From Micromonospora carbonacea (GTDB taxonomy: Bacteria > Actinomycetota > Actinomycetes > Mycobacteriales > Micromonosporaceae): a stretch of 64,000 bases of DNA. The stretch is from positions 4,074,501 through 4,138,500 of the forward strand of contig NZ_JACHMZ010000001.1 of the NCBI RefSeq assembly GCF_014205165.1, written 5' to 3'. The position numbers were made by a program, and so were the translations under genes. Of the stretch, positions 24,338 to 35,434 are shown one piece after another (within the stretch, counting starts at the first letter, position 1; every line of letters starts with the position of its first letter). The notes beneath the pieces are model-generated. The model was not told the DNA's origin, did not search any database, and saw nothing but the letters and a program-made list of their open reading frames with translations.

Positions 24338-24922
24338 GTGCCCGCGTACCACCATGGAAACCTCCGCCCGACGTTGCTCGCCGCCGCCGAGCGCAGCCTG
24401 CGCCAGCACGGCGCGGAGCAGCTCTCGCTCCGCGAGCTGGCGCGGGAGGTCGGGGTCAGCCACGCCGCGCCGCGCCGGCACTTCCCCGACCGTCAGGCGC
24501 TGCTCGACGCGCTCGCCGAAGCCGGGTTCGCCCGGCTGCACGCACAACTCCGCGCGGCGCTCGCCGCCGCCGGGGGCGACTTCGGGCCGCGCCTGCACGC
24601 CATGGCGGCGGCCTACCTGCGGTTCGCCACCGAGGACGCCGCGCTGCTGGAGCTGATGTTCACCAGGAAGCACCGCGCGGGGGCCGATCATCTCGTCGAG
24701 GCCGCCGCCGCGCCGTTCGGGCTGATGCAGGACCTGATCGTGCAGGGGCAGGCGCAGGGGGTGCTGGAGCCCGGCGACCCGGAGCGCGTGGGCATCGTGC
24801 TGTTCGCGACGTTGCAGGGCATCGCCATGCTGGTCAACGGCAACCTGGTGGCGTCGGAGCTGCTCGACGGGATCACGCAGACCGCCGTCGACCAGTTCAT
24901 CCGGGGATCGCGACGCCACTAG
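24338..24922 (+). CDS. TetR-family transcriptional regulator
   Basis: This 194-residue protein has an N-terminal helix-turn-helix (SLRELAREVGVSHAAPRRHF, about residues 30-50) and a ligand-binding domain with MQDLIVQGQAQGVLEPGDPE. The GTG at 24338 follows TACCAT by 6 bases, which suggests leaderless expression. It is divergent from the SDR gene, the usual layout of a self-regulating repressor with its target. The inducer is unknown. Confidence 0.85.
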   Translation: MPAYHHGNLRPTLLAAAERSLRQHGAEQLSLRELAREVGVSHAAPRRHFPDRQALLDALAEAGFARLHAQLRAALAAAGGDFGPRLHAMAAAYLRFATEDAALLELMFTRKHRAGADHLVEAAAAPFGLMQDLIVQGQAQGVLEPGDPERVGIVLFATLQGIAMLVNGNLVASELLDGITQTAVDQFIRGSRRH

Positions 24923-24992
24923 CCGGGCCGGCGGCCGGCACGCGACGCGCCGCCTGCGACGTCGTCGCCGCCCGGGAGGCCGGCGCGGGCGC

Positions 24993-25029
24993 GGCGCGCA
25001 GGGCCGGCGACGGGCCGGCCCTGCGCGCC
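24993..25029. terminator. Strong terminator hairpin downstream of TetR and the beta-helix gene
   Basis: A 16-bp perfect stem (24993-25008 pairs with 25014-25029) with a 5-base loop lies between convergent stops at 24922 (plus) and 25036 (minus). It can act on both transcripts. Confidence 0.8.
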
Positions 25030-25035
25030 CCCGAC

Positions 25036-27432
25036 TCAGCTGCGCAGGCTCCACTGCTGGTTGGTGCCGCCGTTGCACGCCCAGAGGATGAGCTTCGTGC
25101 CGTTGGCCGTGCCGGCGCCGTTGGCGTCCAGGCACAGCCCGGACTGCACCCCGGTGATCGTGCCGTTGGCGTTGACGTTCCACTGCTGGTTGGCCTGGCC
25201 GTTGCAGTCCCAGATCACGACCTGGGTGCCGTTGGCGGTGCCCTGCCCGGAGGCGTCCAGACACTTGCTGCCGTACACCATGAGCTGCCGGCTGGCGGTC
25301 TGCGTCCACCGCTGGTTGGCCGCGCCGACGCAGTCCCAGAGCTGGGCCTGGGTGCCGTTGGTGGTGCTGGAGCCGCCGATCTCGGCGCACCGGCCGGACT
25401 GGACGCCGACGATCTGCGCGCCCTGCGGCGACGGGTTGCTGCCGCCCTGCACGCCGGCGTTGGCCATCACCGTCTGGGCGCCCGAGGGCCAGTTGTTGTT
25501 GCTGACGACCGTGTTGTTGTTGACGACGTTGCCCCGGTCGCCGTTGGTCACGTTGGTGCTGTTGTTGGTCGACCAGTTGTTGGTGACGGTGAAGTTGCCC
25601 ATGTTCTCGGCGTACCAGTAGTTGGCGGTGGCCCAGGTGCCGGTGTTGGAGAACACGTTGGTGCGGGCGGTGTAGTAACGGGACCCCTCGTCGAAGTAGA
25701 GCCCGAACCAGCCGTTGGTGCGCAGGCAGTAGTTCTCGTTGATGGTCGCGCCCGGGTTCGCCGACAGCGTGTAGATGCACCCGCCGTCGGTCATCTGCTG
25801 CATGACGTCGTGCACGTAGTTGCCGATGACCTGGTTGTTGGACGCGGTGGTCGCCGTCGTGTAGCGGGGTTGGTAGTTGTACAGGCCACGGTTGGCGTAG
25901 TGGTTGCTGCCGCCGGCGTCGTTGGCGCCCCAGCCGTAGCCGACCGACAGGCCGGTGTACGGCATGTTGTAGACCTCGTTGTGGGAGACCAGGGCGGTGC
26001 TGACGTAGGTGGTCAGGATCGAGACGACCCCCCGGTACTCCAGGCCCAGGTCGTGCACCCGGTTGTTGCTGACGGTGATGTTGCGGTTGACCATCCGCTG
26101 GTCGCTGGGGTGGTGGGCGTCGGCCCGCACGCCGCCGACGACGATGCCGCCGGCCGAGTTGCGGGCGATCTCGGAACGGGTGACGGTGATGTTGCTGGCG
26201 CCGAGGCCGACCCCGCTGGCGTGGGCGTTGGCGTCGTTGCCGATGCCGATGGCGGTCTGCCCCAGGTTGACGAACTGCGAGTCGCTGAAGGTGATGGTGT
26301 TCGCGGCGGAGACCTGCACGGCGGCGGGCATCTGGGCCCAGTTCGGCCGGGTGGCCTCGAACTGGGGGCAGCCGGCCTGGCAGGAGGTCAGGGCGTCGGC
26401 CGGGCGGGCCCAGGTGCCGACGATGTGCGCGCCGGTCTGCTGGTCGGCGAAGCCGTTGCTGCTGCTGGGGCCGAGCCAGCTGGTGCCGGTGAAGGTGATC
26501 CCGCTGAACGAGATGTGGTGCGCGGGGGCGTCGTAGGTGCCGCCGACGTTCACCAGGGACTGCAACTGCGGCAGCTCGACGCTGACGCTGCTCATGTTCT
26601 GCCCGGCCAGCGGGATGTAGTTGAGCTGCCCGCTGCCCGGGTTGAGGTACCACTCCCCCGGCGCGTCGAGGAACTCGTACGCGTTGGTCAGGTAGAACGG
26701 GCCCGCGCGGTGTGGGCTGGAGAGGGTGTCGAAGCCGAACGTGTTGTTGTTCCAGGCCGGCTGCTGCATGGTCAGGAAGTTGCCGCTGATGCTCTGCACC
26801 GGGGAGTACCGGTCGGTGAACGAGCCCACGCTCTCCACCTCGACCCGGTTCTGGTTGCCCAGGTTGTTCAGGTAGTTGAGCGCGCTGTTGCTGAACCGCA
26901 GGCCGGAGGTGGTGAAGGTGAAGTCGGCCCGGTTCACGGCGGTGCGCGCGCGGGTGGCGACGGCGCCGTTGACGTAGAGCTGCCGGCTGTCGAGCCCGGC
27001 GGGGACGCTGGCCCGCCAGATGTTCTTGCCCGAGTCGACGAGCGACCAGCCGGTGACCGCCCGGGCACCGCTGACGACGGGTCGGGCGGACGCCGCGGCC
27101 CGCCACGTCACGGTGTAGCCGTTCGTGCCGGAGTCGGCGGCGGTCATCCGCAGCGGCGCGGCGAGCCGGTAGACGCCGTCGGCCAGCTCGACGACGATGT
27201 CGCCGGACATCGCCGCGGTGCGGGAACGGACGGCGTTCTGCGCCTCGGTCAGGGAACACGGCTGGCTGGCCGAGCACGCGGTGCCGCTGCCGGCGGGGGA
27301 CGCGTAGAGGGTGGTGGTGGCCGCGAGGGCGGGTGTCGCCGGGGCGAACACGGCGGCCGCGGCGGCGGCCGTCGCCGCGGCGACGGCGGCCAGCACCGGC
27401 CGACGCCTGCTGGGTGATGACGGGACGGGCAC
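25036..27432 (-). CDS. Secreted right-handed beta-helix carbohydrate-active protein with ricin CBM13
   Basis: This 798-residue protein has a signal peptide (cleavage near ATPALAATT). The mature start is TLYASPAGSGTACSASQPCS, and a right-handed parallel beta-helix spans about residues 60-650, with Asn ladders such as NNRVHDLGLEYRG and NNQVIGNYVHD. A ricin/CBM13 lectin follows (about 665-798). Proteins with this opening and fold are found among polysaccharide lyase- and GH-type enzymes (GH120/GH141-like); I cannot assign the family or catalytic residues. It is expected to act outside the cell on plant polysaccharide. Its lectin shares 218 identical bases with the arabinofuranosidase gene. Confidence 0.72.
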   Translation of the reverse strand: MPVPSSPSRRRPVLAAVAAATAAAAAAVFAPATPALAATTTLYASPAGSGTACSASQPCSLTEAQNAVRSRTAAMSGDIVVELADGVYRLAAPLRMTAADSGTNGYTVTWRAAASARPVVSGARAVTGWSLVDSGKNIWRASVPAGLDSRQLYVNGAVATRARTAVNRADFTFTTSGLRFSNSALNYLNNLGNQNRVEVESVGSFTDRYSPVQSISGNFLTMQQPAWNNNTFGFDTLSSPHRAGPFYLTNAYEFLDAPGEWYLNPGSGQLNYIPLAGQNMSSVSVELPQLQSLVNVGGTYDAPAHHISFSGITFTGTSWLGPSSSNGFADQQTGAHIVGTWARPADALTSCQAGCPQFEATRPNWAQMPAAVQVSAANTITFSDSQFVNLGQTAIGIGNDANAHASGVGLGASNITVTRSEIARNSAGGIVVGGVRADAHHPSDQRMVNRNITVSNNRVHDLGLEYRGVVSILTTYVSTALVSHNEVYNMPYTGLSVGYGWGANDAGGSNHYANRGLYNYQPRYTTATTASNNQVIGNYVHDVMQQMTDGGCIYTLSANPGATINENYCLRTNGWFGLYFDEGSRYYTARTNVFSNTGTWATANYWYAENMGNFTVTNNWSTNNSTNVTNGDRGNVVNNNTVVSNNNWPSGAQTVMANAGVQGGSNPSPQGAQIVGVQSGRCAEIGGSSTTNGTQAQLWDCVGAANQRWTQTASRQLMVYGSKCLDASGQGTANGTQVVIWDCNGQANQQWNVNANGTITGVQSGLCLDANGAGTANGTKLILWACNGGTNQQWSLRS
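25066..25283 (-). repeat. Ricin/CBM13 cassette, copy 2 (identical to 14640-14857)
   Basis: All 218 bases match copy 1, though the catalytic parts of the two genes are unrelated. The flanks diverge abruptly, as expected after conversion or module exchange. Confidence 0.9.
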
Positions 27433-27469
27433 GGGCGGGGCTCCTATCGTGGTGGGGTGGCGGCCGGGG

Positions 27470-28708
27470 TCAGGGCCGGACGGCGGGCGCGGCGCCGTCG
27501 TGGGTGTGCGCGGGCCCGCCGGGCCGGGTGGTGGCGTGCGGTCGGGCCGTGGTGTGGGCGTGGTCGGCCACCGCCAGCAGGCGTCGCCCGGCCCGTTCCG
27601 GCCGCACGTTGGGCCCGTCGGCGGCCGGGGGCTGCGGGCGGCGGTGGGGCGCGCGGAGCTGGTCCTCGGCGACCGTGACGCCCAGGCCCGGCGAGTCGCC
27701 GAGGACGAACGCGCCGTCGGAGACGTGCAGGTCGAGGCTGAGCCCGACCGGGGCGTGCAGGTCCTGCAACTCGCTGACCAGGTGGTTGGGCACCGACGTG
27801 GCGGCGTGCAGCAGGCCGATGGGGCTGTTGCCGATCGGGCTGACCGGCAGGTCGAAGGCGTGCGCCAGGGCGGACACCCGCAGGAAGTGGGTGACGCCCC
27901 ACACCGCGGCGGCCTGGACGACGTCGACCGCCGCCGCGGCGAGCAGCGGACGGTACTGTTCGAGGCCGGTGAGGTTCTCGCCGGTCGCGACCGAGGCGCG
28001 GATGCCCTGCCCGACGGCGGCGAGGCCCTCGGCGTCCCACCGGCGCACGGGCTCCTCGATCCAGACCAGGTCCAGGTCGCGTTCGAGCTCGCAGACGTGC
28101 CGGACGGCCTGCTTGCGGGTCCACGCCTCGTTGACGTCGAGCATCAGGCCGGGCCGCTGCCCGTGCGCGGCGTCGGCCAGCACGTCGCGCACCAGGCGCA
28201 GGCGGTCGCGGTCCCGCTCGATGTCGAGGCCGCCCTTGAGCTTGGCGGCCCGCAGGCCGTGCCGGGCGTACTCCTGGTACGCCGCGGCCAGCTCGTCGTC
28301 GCCGAGCCCGATGTCCAGGCCGGACGCGTAGGCGGGGACCCGCCGGTCGCGGCCGCCCAGCAGCCGCCAGAGCGGTTGCCCGGCCGCCCGCGCCTTGATG
28401 TCCCACAGTGCGGTGTCGAGCGCGCCGATGGTGCCGAACACCGAGCCCGCGTGGCCCGCCTTGAACGTCTGCCGCAGCATCCGGTCGTACAGGCTGGTCA
28501 CGGCGCGGGGATCCTCACCGTGCAGCGCCGCGAAGATGTTCTCGATGTCCCCGTGCGGGCCGAGGCCGACGCCGCTGATGCCCTCGTCGGTCTCGACCAC
28601 GACGATGGGCACGGCGGTGACGCCGTCGGCGAAGACGCCGTTGGCGTCCCCGACGGGGCGTCCCCACTCCTGGCTGGTGGTCAGGGTCCGGTAACCGGTG
28701 ATCCGCAT
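27470..28708 (-). CDS. Enolase-superfamily (mandelate racemase/MLE) protein with unusual active site and tail
   Basis: This 412-residue protein has the MLE-type capping domain and barrel. It shows AKLKGG (KxK, about residue 165), LMLDVNEAW, WIEEPVRR and VATGENL as metal ligands. The usual His of the His/Asp dyad is not at its expected place: the segment reads SPIGNSPIGLLH, and the partner Asp region reads VVQAAAVWG. A racemase, epimerase or cycloisomerase relying on the KxK lysine is therefore as likely as a sugar-acid dehydratase. The last 55 residues are a His/Arg/Pro-rich extension without family counterpart. It lies 1 base after a permease gene at the end of a GntR-controlled sugar importer operon, so its substrate is probably a sugar acid derived from that import. 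Confidence 0.75.
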   Translation of the reverse strand: MRITGYRTLTTSQEWGRPVGDANGVFADGVTAVPIVVVETDEGISGVGLGPHGDIENIFAALHGEDPRAVTSLYDRMLRQTFKAGHAGSVFGTIGALDTALWDIKARAAGQPLWRLLGGRDRRVPAYASGLDIGLGDDELAAAYQEYARHGLRAAKLKGGLDIERDRDRLRLVRDVLADAAHGQRPGLMLDVNEAWTRKQAVRHVCELERDLDLVWIEEPVRRWDAEGLAAVGQGIRASVATGENLTGLEQYRPLLAAAAVDVVQAAAVWGVTHFLRVSALAHAFDLPVSPIGNSPIGLLHAATSVPNHLVSELQDLHAPVGLSLDLHVSDGAFVLGDSPGLGVTVAEDQLRAPHRRPQPPAADGPNVRPERAGRRLLAVADHAHTTARPHATTRPGGPAHTHDGAAPAVRP

Positions 28709-28709
28709 G

Positions 28710-29540
28710 TCACCCCTTCGTGGAGCCGGCGGCGACGCCATCGGCGATCTGACGCTGGAGGAAGAGGTAGATCACCAGGACGGGGATCGCGGCGATCAGC
28801 ACCCCGGAGGCGAAGGTGGGGATGTCGGCGGAGTACTGCCCGCGCAGCGAGGTCACCCCGACCATGAGGGTGCGGTGCTCGGTCGAGGGCATCAGCAGCA
28901 GCGCGATCAGCACGTCGTTCCAGCAGAACAGGGCGTCGAGGATGCCGACCGACAGCAACGCCGGGGCGCCCAGCGGCAGCATGATCCGCCGGTAGACGCC
29001 GTACACGCTGTTGCCGTCGATGCGGGCCGCGTCGACGATCTCCGTCGGGATGGTCCGGTAGTAGCTGGTCATCAGGAAGATCGTGAAGGGGAGGAACTGC
29101 GCGACGTAGGCGAGGACGAGGCCGGGGTAGGTGTCGACGAGCCCGGCGTCGGCCATGATCCGGTTCAACGGCACCATGATCACCTGGAACGGCACGAAGA
29201 GCGCCGCGAGGCAGCCCAGGAACAGCGCCGACGAGCCCCGGAAGCGCAGCTGGCTCAGGGCGAAGCCGGCCATGGAACCGAACAGCAGCAGCAGGACCAC
29301 CGCGGCGGTCACCGTGCCGACCGAGTTCGCCAGGTACCGGGCCATGCCGACGCTGTTCCACGCGGTGGCGACGTTCTCCCAGCGCAGGGCGTCGGCCAGC
29401 GAGAAGCGGTCGAGGATGTACTCGCGGCGGGTCTTCATCGCCACGTTGGCGGTGAACACCAGCGGGTAGATCGTGGCCAGCGCCAGGAGGCTCATCGGGA
29501 CGGCGAGCAGCCACCTGCCCGGCCGGACGCGGGACGTCAC
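28710..29540 (-). CDS. ABC sugar importer permease 2 (second system)
   Basis: This 276-residue membrane protein has six helices and an EAA loop read as EIVDAARIDGNSVYGVYRRI (about residue 165), ending VAAGSTKG. The GTG start at 29540 overlaps the stop of permease 1 (GTGA). It partners with the permease and binding protein upstream; no ATPase subunit is encoded nearby. Confidence 0.87.
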   Translation of the reverse strand: MTSRVRPGRWLLAVPMSLLALATIYPLVFTANVAMKTRREYILDRFSLADALRWENVATAWNSVGMARYLANSVGTVTAAVVLLLLFGSMAGFALSQLRFRGSSALFLGCLAALFVPFQVIMVPLNRIMADAGLVDTYPGLVLAYVAQFLPFTIFLMTSYYRTIPTEIVDAARIDGNSVYGVYRRIMLPLGAPALLSVGILDALFCWNDVLIALLLMPSTEHRTLMVGVTSLRGQYSADIPTFASGVLIAAIPVLVIYLFLQRQIADGVAAGSTKG

Positions 29541-30514
29541 GCCTCCCTCACCCCCCGCCGGAGCAGGCTGATCTGCAGCAGCCCCACCACGAGCATGACG
29601 ACGAACAGCACCGTCGAGGCGGCCGACGCGAGCGCCGGGCGGTTCATCTGTCCCTGCTGGATCCAGATGTAGTACTCCGGCAGATAGGTCGAGCCCTCGG
29701 GGCCGCCGCTGGTCATCACGTAGAGCAGGCCGAACATGGAGGTCAGCATCCCGATCATCGTGGTCACGAAGACGAACTGGATGGTGCGGGAGAGGCTGGG
29801 GACGATCACGTGCCGGATGGTCTGCGGCAGCGACGCGCCGTCGACCCGGGCCGCGTCCAGCAGCGAGGCGTCCAGGGTGGCGAACCCGGCGAGGAAGACC
29901 ACAAGCGCCATGCCGAAGGTCGCCCAGATGTGGACGCCGACCACCACGAACATCGCCACGTCGGGGTCGCCCAGCCAGTCCGTCGGCCCGATGCCCACGC
30001 CGCCGAGCACGGTGTTGAGCGGGCCGTCGAAGGCGAGCAGGAGGTTGAAGATCGCGCCGACGATGACCGGGGAGAGCACCGCCGGGAAGAAGTAGACGCT
30101 GCGGTAGAAGCGGTGCCCGGGCACGCGCAGGTAGATGAACGTCGCGAGCAGGCCGGGGATCGCCACCGCCACCGGCAGCAGCAGCACGAGCAGCCCGACG
30201 TTGCGCAGCGCGCCCCGGAACAGCGGGTCGGCCAGCAGCTCCCGGTAGTTGTCGAGGCCGACCATCGTCCCGTCGCGGTCGCCGTCCCCGGTGAACGAGA
30301 AGTTGACCCCGAGCAGCAGCGGCCACAGCCGCAGCAGCACGATGACCAGCACGGCGGGGGCGAGCAGGACGTAGGGGGCGAGGCGTTCGCTCCGCCGGGC
30401 GCCACGGCCACGCCGGGCCGCGGCGCCCGGCAGCGCCGGCCGCTGGTGTCGCGCCCGGTCGGTCCGCCCGGCCACCACCGGACGGACCGACGTCAACGGT
30501 TCTCCACTCGGCAC
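29537..30514 (-). CDS. ABC sugar importer permease 1 (second system)
   Basis: This 325-residue permease has a 45-residue Arg-rich cytoplasmic start and six transmembrane helices. Its EAA loop includes DAARVDGASLPQTIRHVIVP (about residue 245). It starts 3 bases after the binding-protein stop and is coupled to permease 2. It forms the membrane channel of the GntR-controlled importer. Confidence 0.87.
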   Translation of the reverse strand: MPSGEPLTSVRPVVAGRTDRARHQRPALPGAAARRGRGARRSERLAPYVLLAPAVLVIVLLRLWPLLLGVNFSFTGDGDRDGTMVGLDNYRELLADPLFRGALRNVGLLVLLLPVAVAIPGLLATFIYLRVPGHRFYRSVYFFPAVLSPVIVGAIFNLLLAFDGPLNTVLGGVGIGPTDWLGDPDVAMFVVVGVHIWATFGMALVVFLAGFATLDASLLDAARVDGASLPQTIRHVIVPSLSRTIQFVFVTTMIGMLTSMFGLLYVMTSGGPEGSTYLPEYYIWIQQGQMNRPALASAASTVLFVVMLVVGLLQISLLRRGVREA

Positions 30515-30517
30515 GGG

Positions 30518-31786
30518 TCAACCGGCCTGATCCGAGGCCGCCAACTGCCGCACGGCCTCGTCGACGGTGATCGAGCCGCTCAGCAGTTGCTGGGAGACCC
30601 GGCCCATCAGGTCCAGGGTGCGCGAGGAGAGCGCCACGTGCAGGGCGGGCTTGCCGCTGGCCAGGTCCGCGACGATCGTGGTCACGGCCGGGCCGCCCTG
30701 CGACACGTCGATCGTCGTGTCGGCGGCGATCGCGCCGGCCTGCGTGTGGAAGGCCGTCAGGGCGTCGGTCGAGGTCAACGACCGCACCAGGTCGGCGGCC
30801 AGCTTCGGGTCCCTGGTCCACCTGGCGACCCCGTACCCGATGCCGCCGTCGAACGGCAGGCTGGGGGTCGCCCCGGGGACGACCACCGGCGCGCGCATCA
30901 CGCCGACCTTGTCGGCGGTGAGGAACTCGCCGAAGTCCTTCCAGTGCCCGATGTCGGACATCAGGCCGATGACGTGGGACGCCTTGGCGGACTGGAAGAG
31001 CGCGAACGCGTCGTTGAACATCGCCGTCGAGTTCGGCCCGTCGCTGTTGAGCTTCGCGTCCTGGGTCTCCTTCCAGAGCGCGAAGATCCGCTTGACGTGC
31101 GGCGAGGTCCAGTCCCGCTTGCCGGCGATCCAGGCGTCGTACTCCTGCGGGGTGAGCACGCCCGAGCCGAAGGCCGAGAGGAAGAACTGGATCCCGATGC
31201 CCTCCTTGTTGCCGAGGGCGAAGCACTTCGTGCCGGTCCGCTTCGTGATGGCGGCGCAGTTGGCCACGAACTCGGGCCACGTGGCCGCCGGCTTCGCCGG
31301 GTCGAGGCCGGCCTTCTCGTAGAGCGACCGGTTGTAGTAGATCGGGTGGCCCTGGAGGGTCACCGGGCCGGCGTAGGTCTTCCCGTCCTTGGTGAACGCG
31401 TCCCAGCCGGCGAGCCGCTGCCGGTCCTCGGCCACGTACTCGTCCAGCGGCAGGAGCGCGTCCACCCGGTCGCGGATCTGCCCGCCGCCGTTGAACAGGA
31501 TCACGTCGGGGCCCTTGCCCGACTGGATCGCCGTGCCGAGCAGGGTGTAGTACTGGTCGTGGGGCTGGGCGACGAACTCGACGGTCACGCCGGGGTGCTT
31601 CCTGGCGAAGTCCGCCTTCGCCTTCTCGATGTACTGCGCGGCGGTGGGCTCACCGGACTTCCAGTCCCAGACCACCAGTTTGGCGTCGGATCCGCCGGGC
31701 GAGGAACGCGTCCCCGAGGCGCTCCCGCAGCCACCCAGCACCAGTGCCGCGACGAGGATCGCTGGCCACACTGCTCGCTGCTTCAT
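30518..31786 (-). CDS. ABC sugar importer solute-binding lipoprotein (second system)
   Basis: This 422-residue lipoprotein has the lipobox LGGCGS (Cys at about residue 20) and then the family-1 solute-binding fold (VVWDWKSGE; VILFNGGGQIRDRVDALLPL; HPIYYNRSLYEKAGLDP). It heads the operon binding protein, two permeases, enolase-like enzyme. It is divergent from a FadR-type GntR gene, and two overlapping GTATGAC motifs lie between them (31857-31876). The ligand is probably galactose- or uronate-containing, judged only from the GH59 gene that carries the same motif. Confidence 0.88.
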   Translation of the reverse strand: MKQRAVWPAILVAALVLGGCGSASGTRSSPGGSDAKLVVWDWKSGEPTAAQYIEKAKADFARKHPGVTVEFVAQPHDQYYTLLGTAIQSGKGPDVILFNGGGQIRDRVDALLPLDEYVAEDRQRLAGWDAFTKDGKTYAGPVTLQGHPIYYNRSLYEKAGLDPAKPAATWPEFVANCAAITKRTGTKCFALGNKEGIGIQFFLSAFGSGVLTPQEYDAWIAGKRDWTSPHVKRIFALWKETQDAKLNSDGPNSTAMFNDAFALFQSAKASHVIGLMSDIGHWKDFGEFLTADKVGVMRAPVVVPGATPSLPFDGGIGYGVARWTRDPKLAADLVRSLTSTDALTAFHTQAGAIAADTTIDVSQGGPAVTTIVADLASGKPALHVALSSRTLDLMGRVSQQLLSGSITVDEAVRQLAASDQAG

Positions 31787-31856
31787 CGCTGCTCACCTTC
31801 GACTATGCGGGTGCCGGAGAGCCGGCCGTCGATGCAAGAATTGACGAGAAGGTAAC

Positions 31857-31876
31857 TCGTATGACGTATGACGTCA
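31857..31876. promoter_or_regulatory. GntR/FadR-type operator between the importer operon and the regulator
   Basis: TCGTATGACGTATGACGTCA contains GTATGAC twice in tandem and fits the FadR-type pattern TNGTNNNACN. The 10-mer ACGTATGACG (31864-31873) recurs, inverted, at 35329-35338 in the GH59 promoter. The motif is 71 bases from the binding-protein start and 65 from the GntR start. Confidence 0.6.
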
Positions 31877-31940
31877 ACACTGAGGCGTAGAATTTCCCGA
31901 CGGCGCCACGACCGCCGCCCGCGGGGGCACTGGAGGGGAC

Positions 31941-32708
31941 ATGACGGCAGCACAGGAGACCACCCCGAGCATCTCGGGCTCCCCGGCGTGGGCGCGGCGG
32001 CCCGCGAACCTCGCCACGGCGGTCACCGCGGAACTGGTGGAGCGCATCGTCCGGGGGGTGCACCCCCCGGGGACCCCCCTGCCCCCCGAGCCGGCGCTGT
32101 GCGGGGCGTTCTCCGTGAGCCGCACCGTCGTGCGGGAGGCGGTGAAGATCCTCCAGGAGAAGGGGCTCGTGCAGGTCCGCCAGGGCAGCGGCACCATCGT
32201 CACCCCGCCGTCGACGTGGGACATGCTCGACGAGCTCGTGCTCGCGGCGACCATCGCCGAGGACGACAGCCTGGCGATCCTCGACGACCTGGTCGTCACC
32301 CGCCGGGTGCTGGAGTCCGACATGGCCAACGTCGCCGCCCGCCTGGCCGACGAGGAGACCGTCGACCGGCTGCGCGCCCTGGTCGACCGGATGGACGAGC
32401 TGGTCGACGACCACGTCACCTACCACGAGCACGACCGCGCGTTCCACGACGTGATCATGCAGGCGTCGGGGAACCGCATCGCCCGGGGCGTGGTGCGGGC
32501 CCTGGAGAGCCAGGTGGTGAACACCGCCCGGTACATGGGCCGCACCGAGCGCGCGCTCTGCGTGGCGTCCAACCGGGGGCACCGGCGCATCTACGAGCGC
32601 ATCGCGGCCCACGACCCCGACGGCGCGGCCGCGGCCATGAGCACCCACATCACCGAGGCGTGGCTCGTCCGCCGCAGCGGGCCGGACACCGCCCGGCTCG
32701 TGCGCTGA
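31941..32708 (+). CDS. FadR-family (FCD) GntR transcriptional regulator
   Basis: This 255-residue protein has a winged helix (about residues 20-90: FSVSRTVVREAVKILQEKGL, then VRQGSGTIV). An all-helical FCD domain carries the metal-ligand pattern DRAFHDVIMQASGN. GGAGGGG lies just upstream of the ATG. FCD regulators typically sense sugar acids or their catabolites. It is divergent from the importer/enolase operon and ends against the GH59 gene. The shared 10-mer in both promoters suggests that it controls both. Confidence 0.88.
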   Translation: MTAAQETTPSISGSPAWARRPANLATAVTAELVERIVRGVHPPGTPLPPEPALCGAFSVSRTVVREAVKILQEKGLVQVRQGSGTIVTPPSTWDMLDELVLAATIAEDDSLAILDDLVVTRRVLESDMANVAARLADEETVDRLRALVDRMDELVDDHVTYHEHDRAFHDVIMQASGNRIARGVVRALESQVVNTARYMGRTERALCVASNRGHRRIYERIAAHDPDGAAAAMSTHITEAWLVRRSGPDTARLVR

Positions 32709-32721
32709 CGGACGCGCCGCC

Positions 32722-32757
32722 TGCGGGAGGGGCTCCCCTGGGGCAGCCCCTCCCGCA
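32722..32757. terminator. Bidirectional terminator between GntR and the GH59 gene
   Basis: A 13-bp perfect stem (32722-32734 pairs with 32745-32757) with a 10-base loop lies between convergent stops at 32708 and 32774. Confidence 0.78.
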
Positions 32758-32773
32758 CAGGCGCGGGCAGCGG

Positions 32774-35230
<2,457 letters not shown>

Positions 35231-35317
35231 TCACCCCGCTGGGACCGACACCCGTGTGGTGGTGGTGCGGTGCGGCATGAGGGAGGATCGGGTCGCGCCT
35301 ATTCATAGATAAACGTC

Positions 35318-35338
35318 GACTAGTTAGTCGTCATACGT
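35318..35338. promoter_or_regulatory. Operator-like repeats in the GH59 promoter
   Basis: GACTA-GT-TAGTC (35318-35329) is a perfect 5-bp inverted repeat. It abuts CGTCATACGT (35329-35338), the inverted copy of the ACGTATGACG found at 31864-31873. The block is AT-rich relative to its surroundings and lies about 135 bases upstream of the GH59 start. The remaining gap to the GntR gene at 35435 shows nothing else. Confidence 0.55.
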
Positions 35339-35434
35339 TATATCTCTCGCGGGGGTGCGGGTCAACCCTCCCGGGCCGGGACGGCGACGGCCCCGGCGGG
35401 CGGGACCCGGCGGCGGGGCCGGTCGGGGGCCGGG

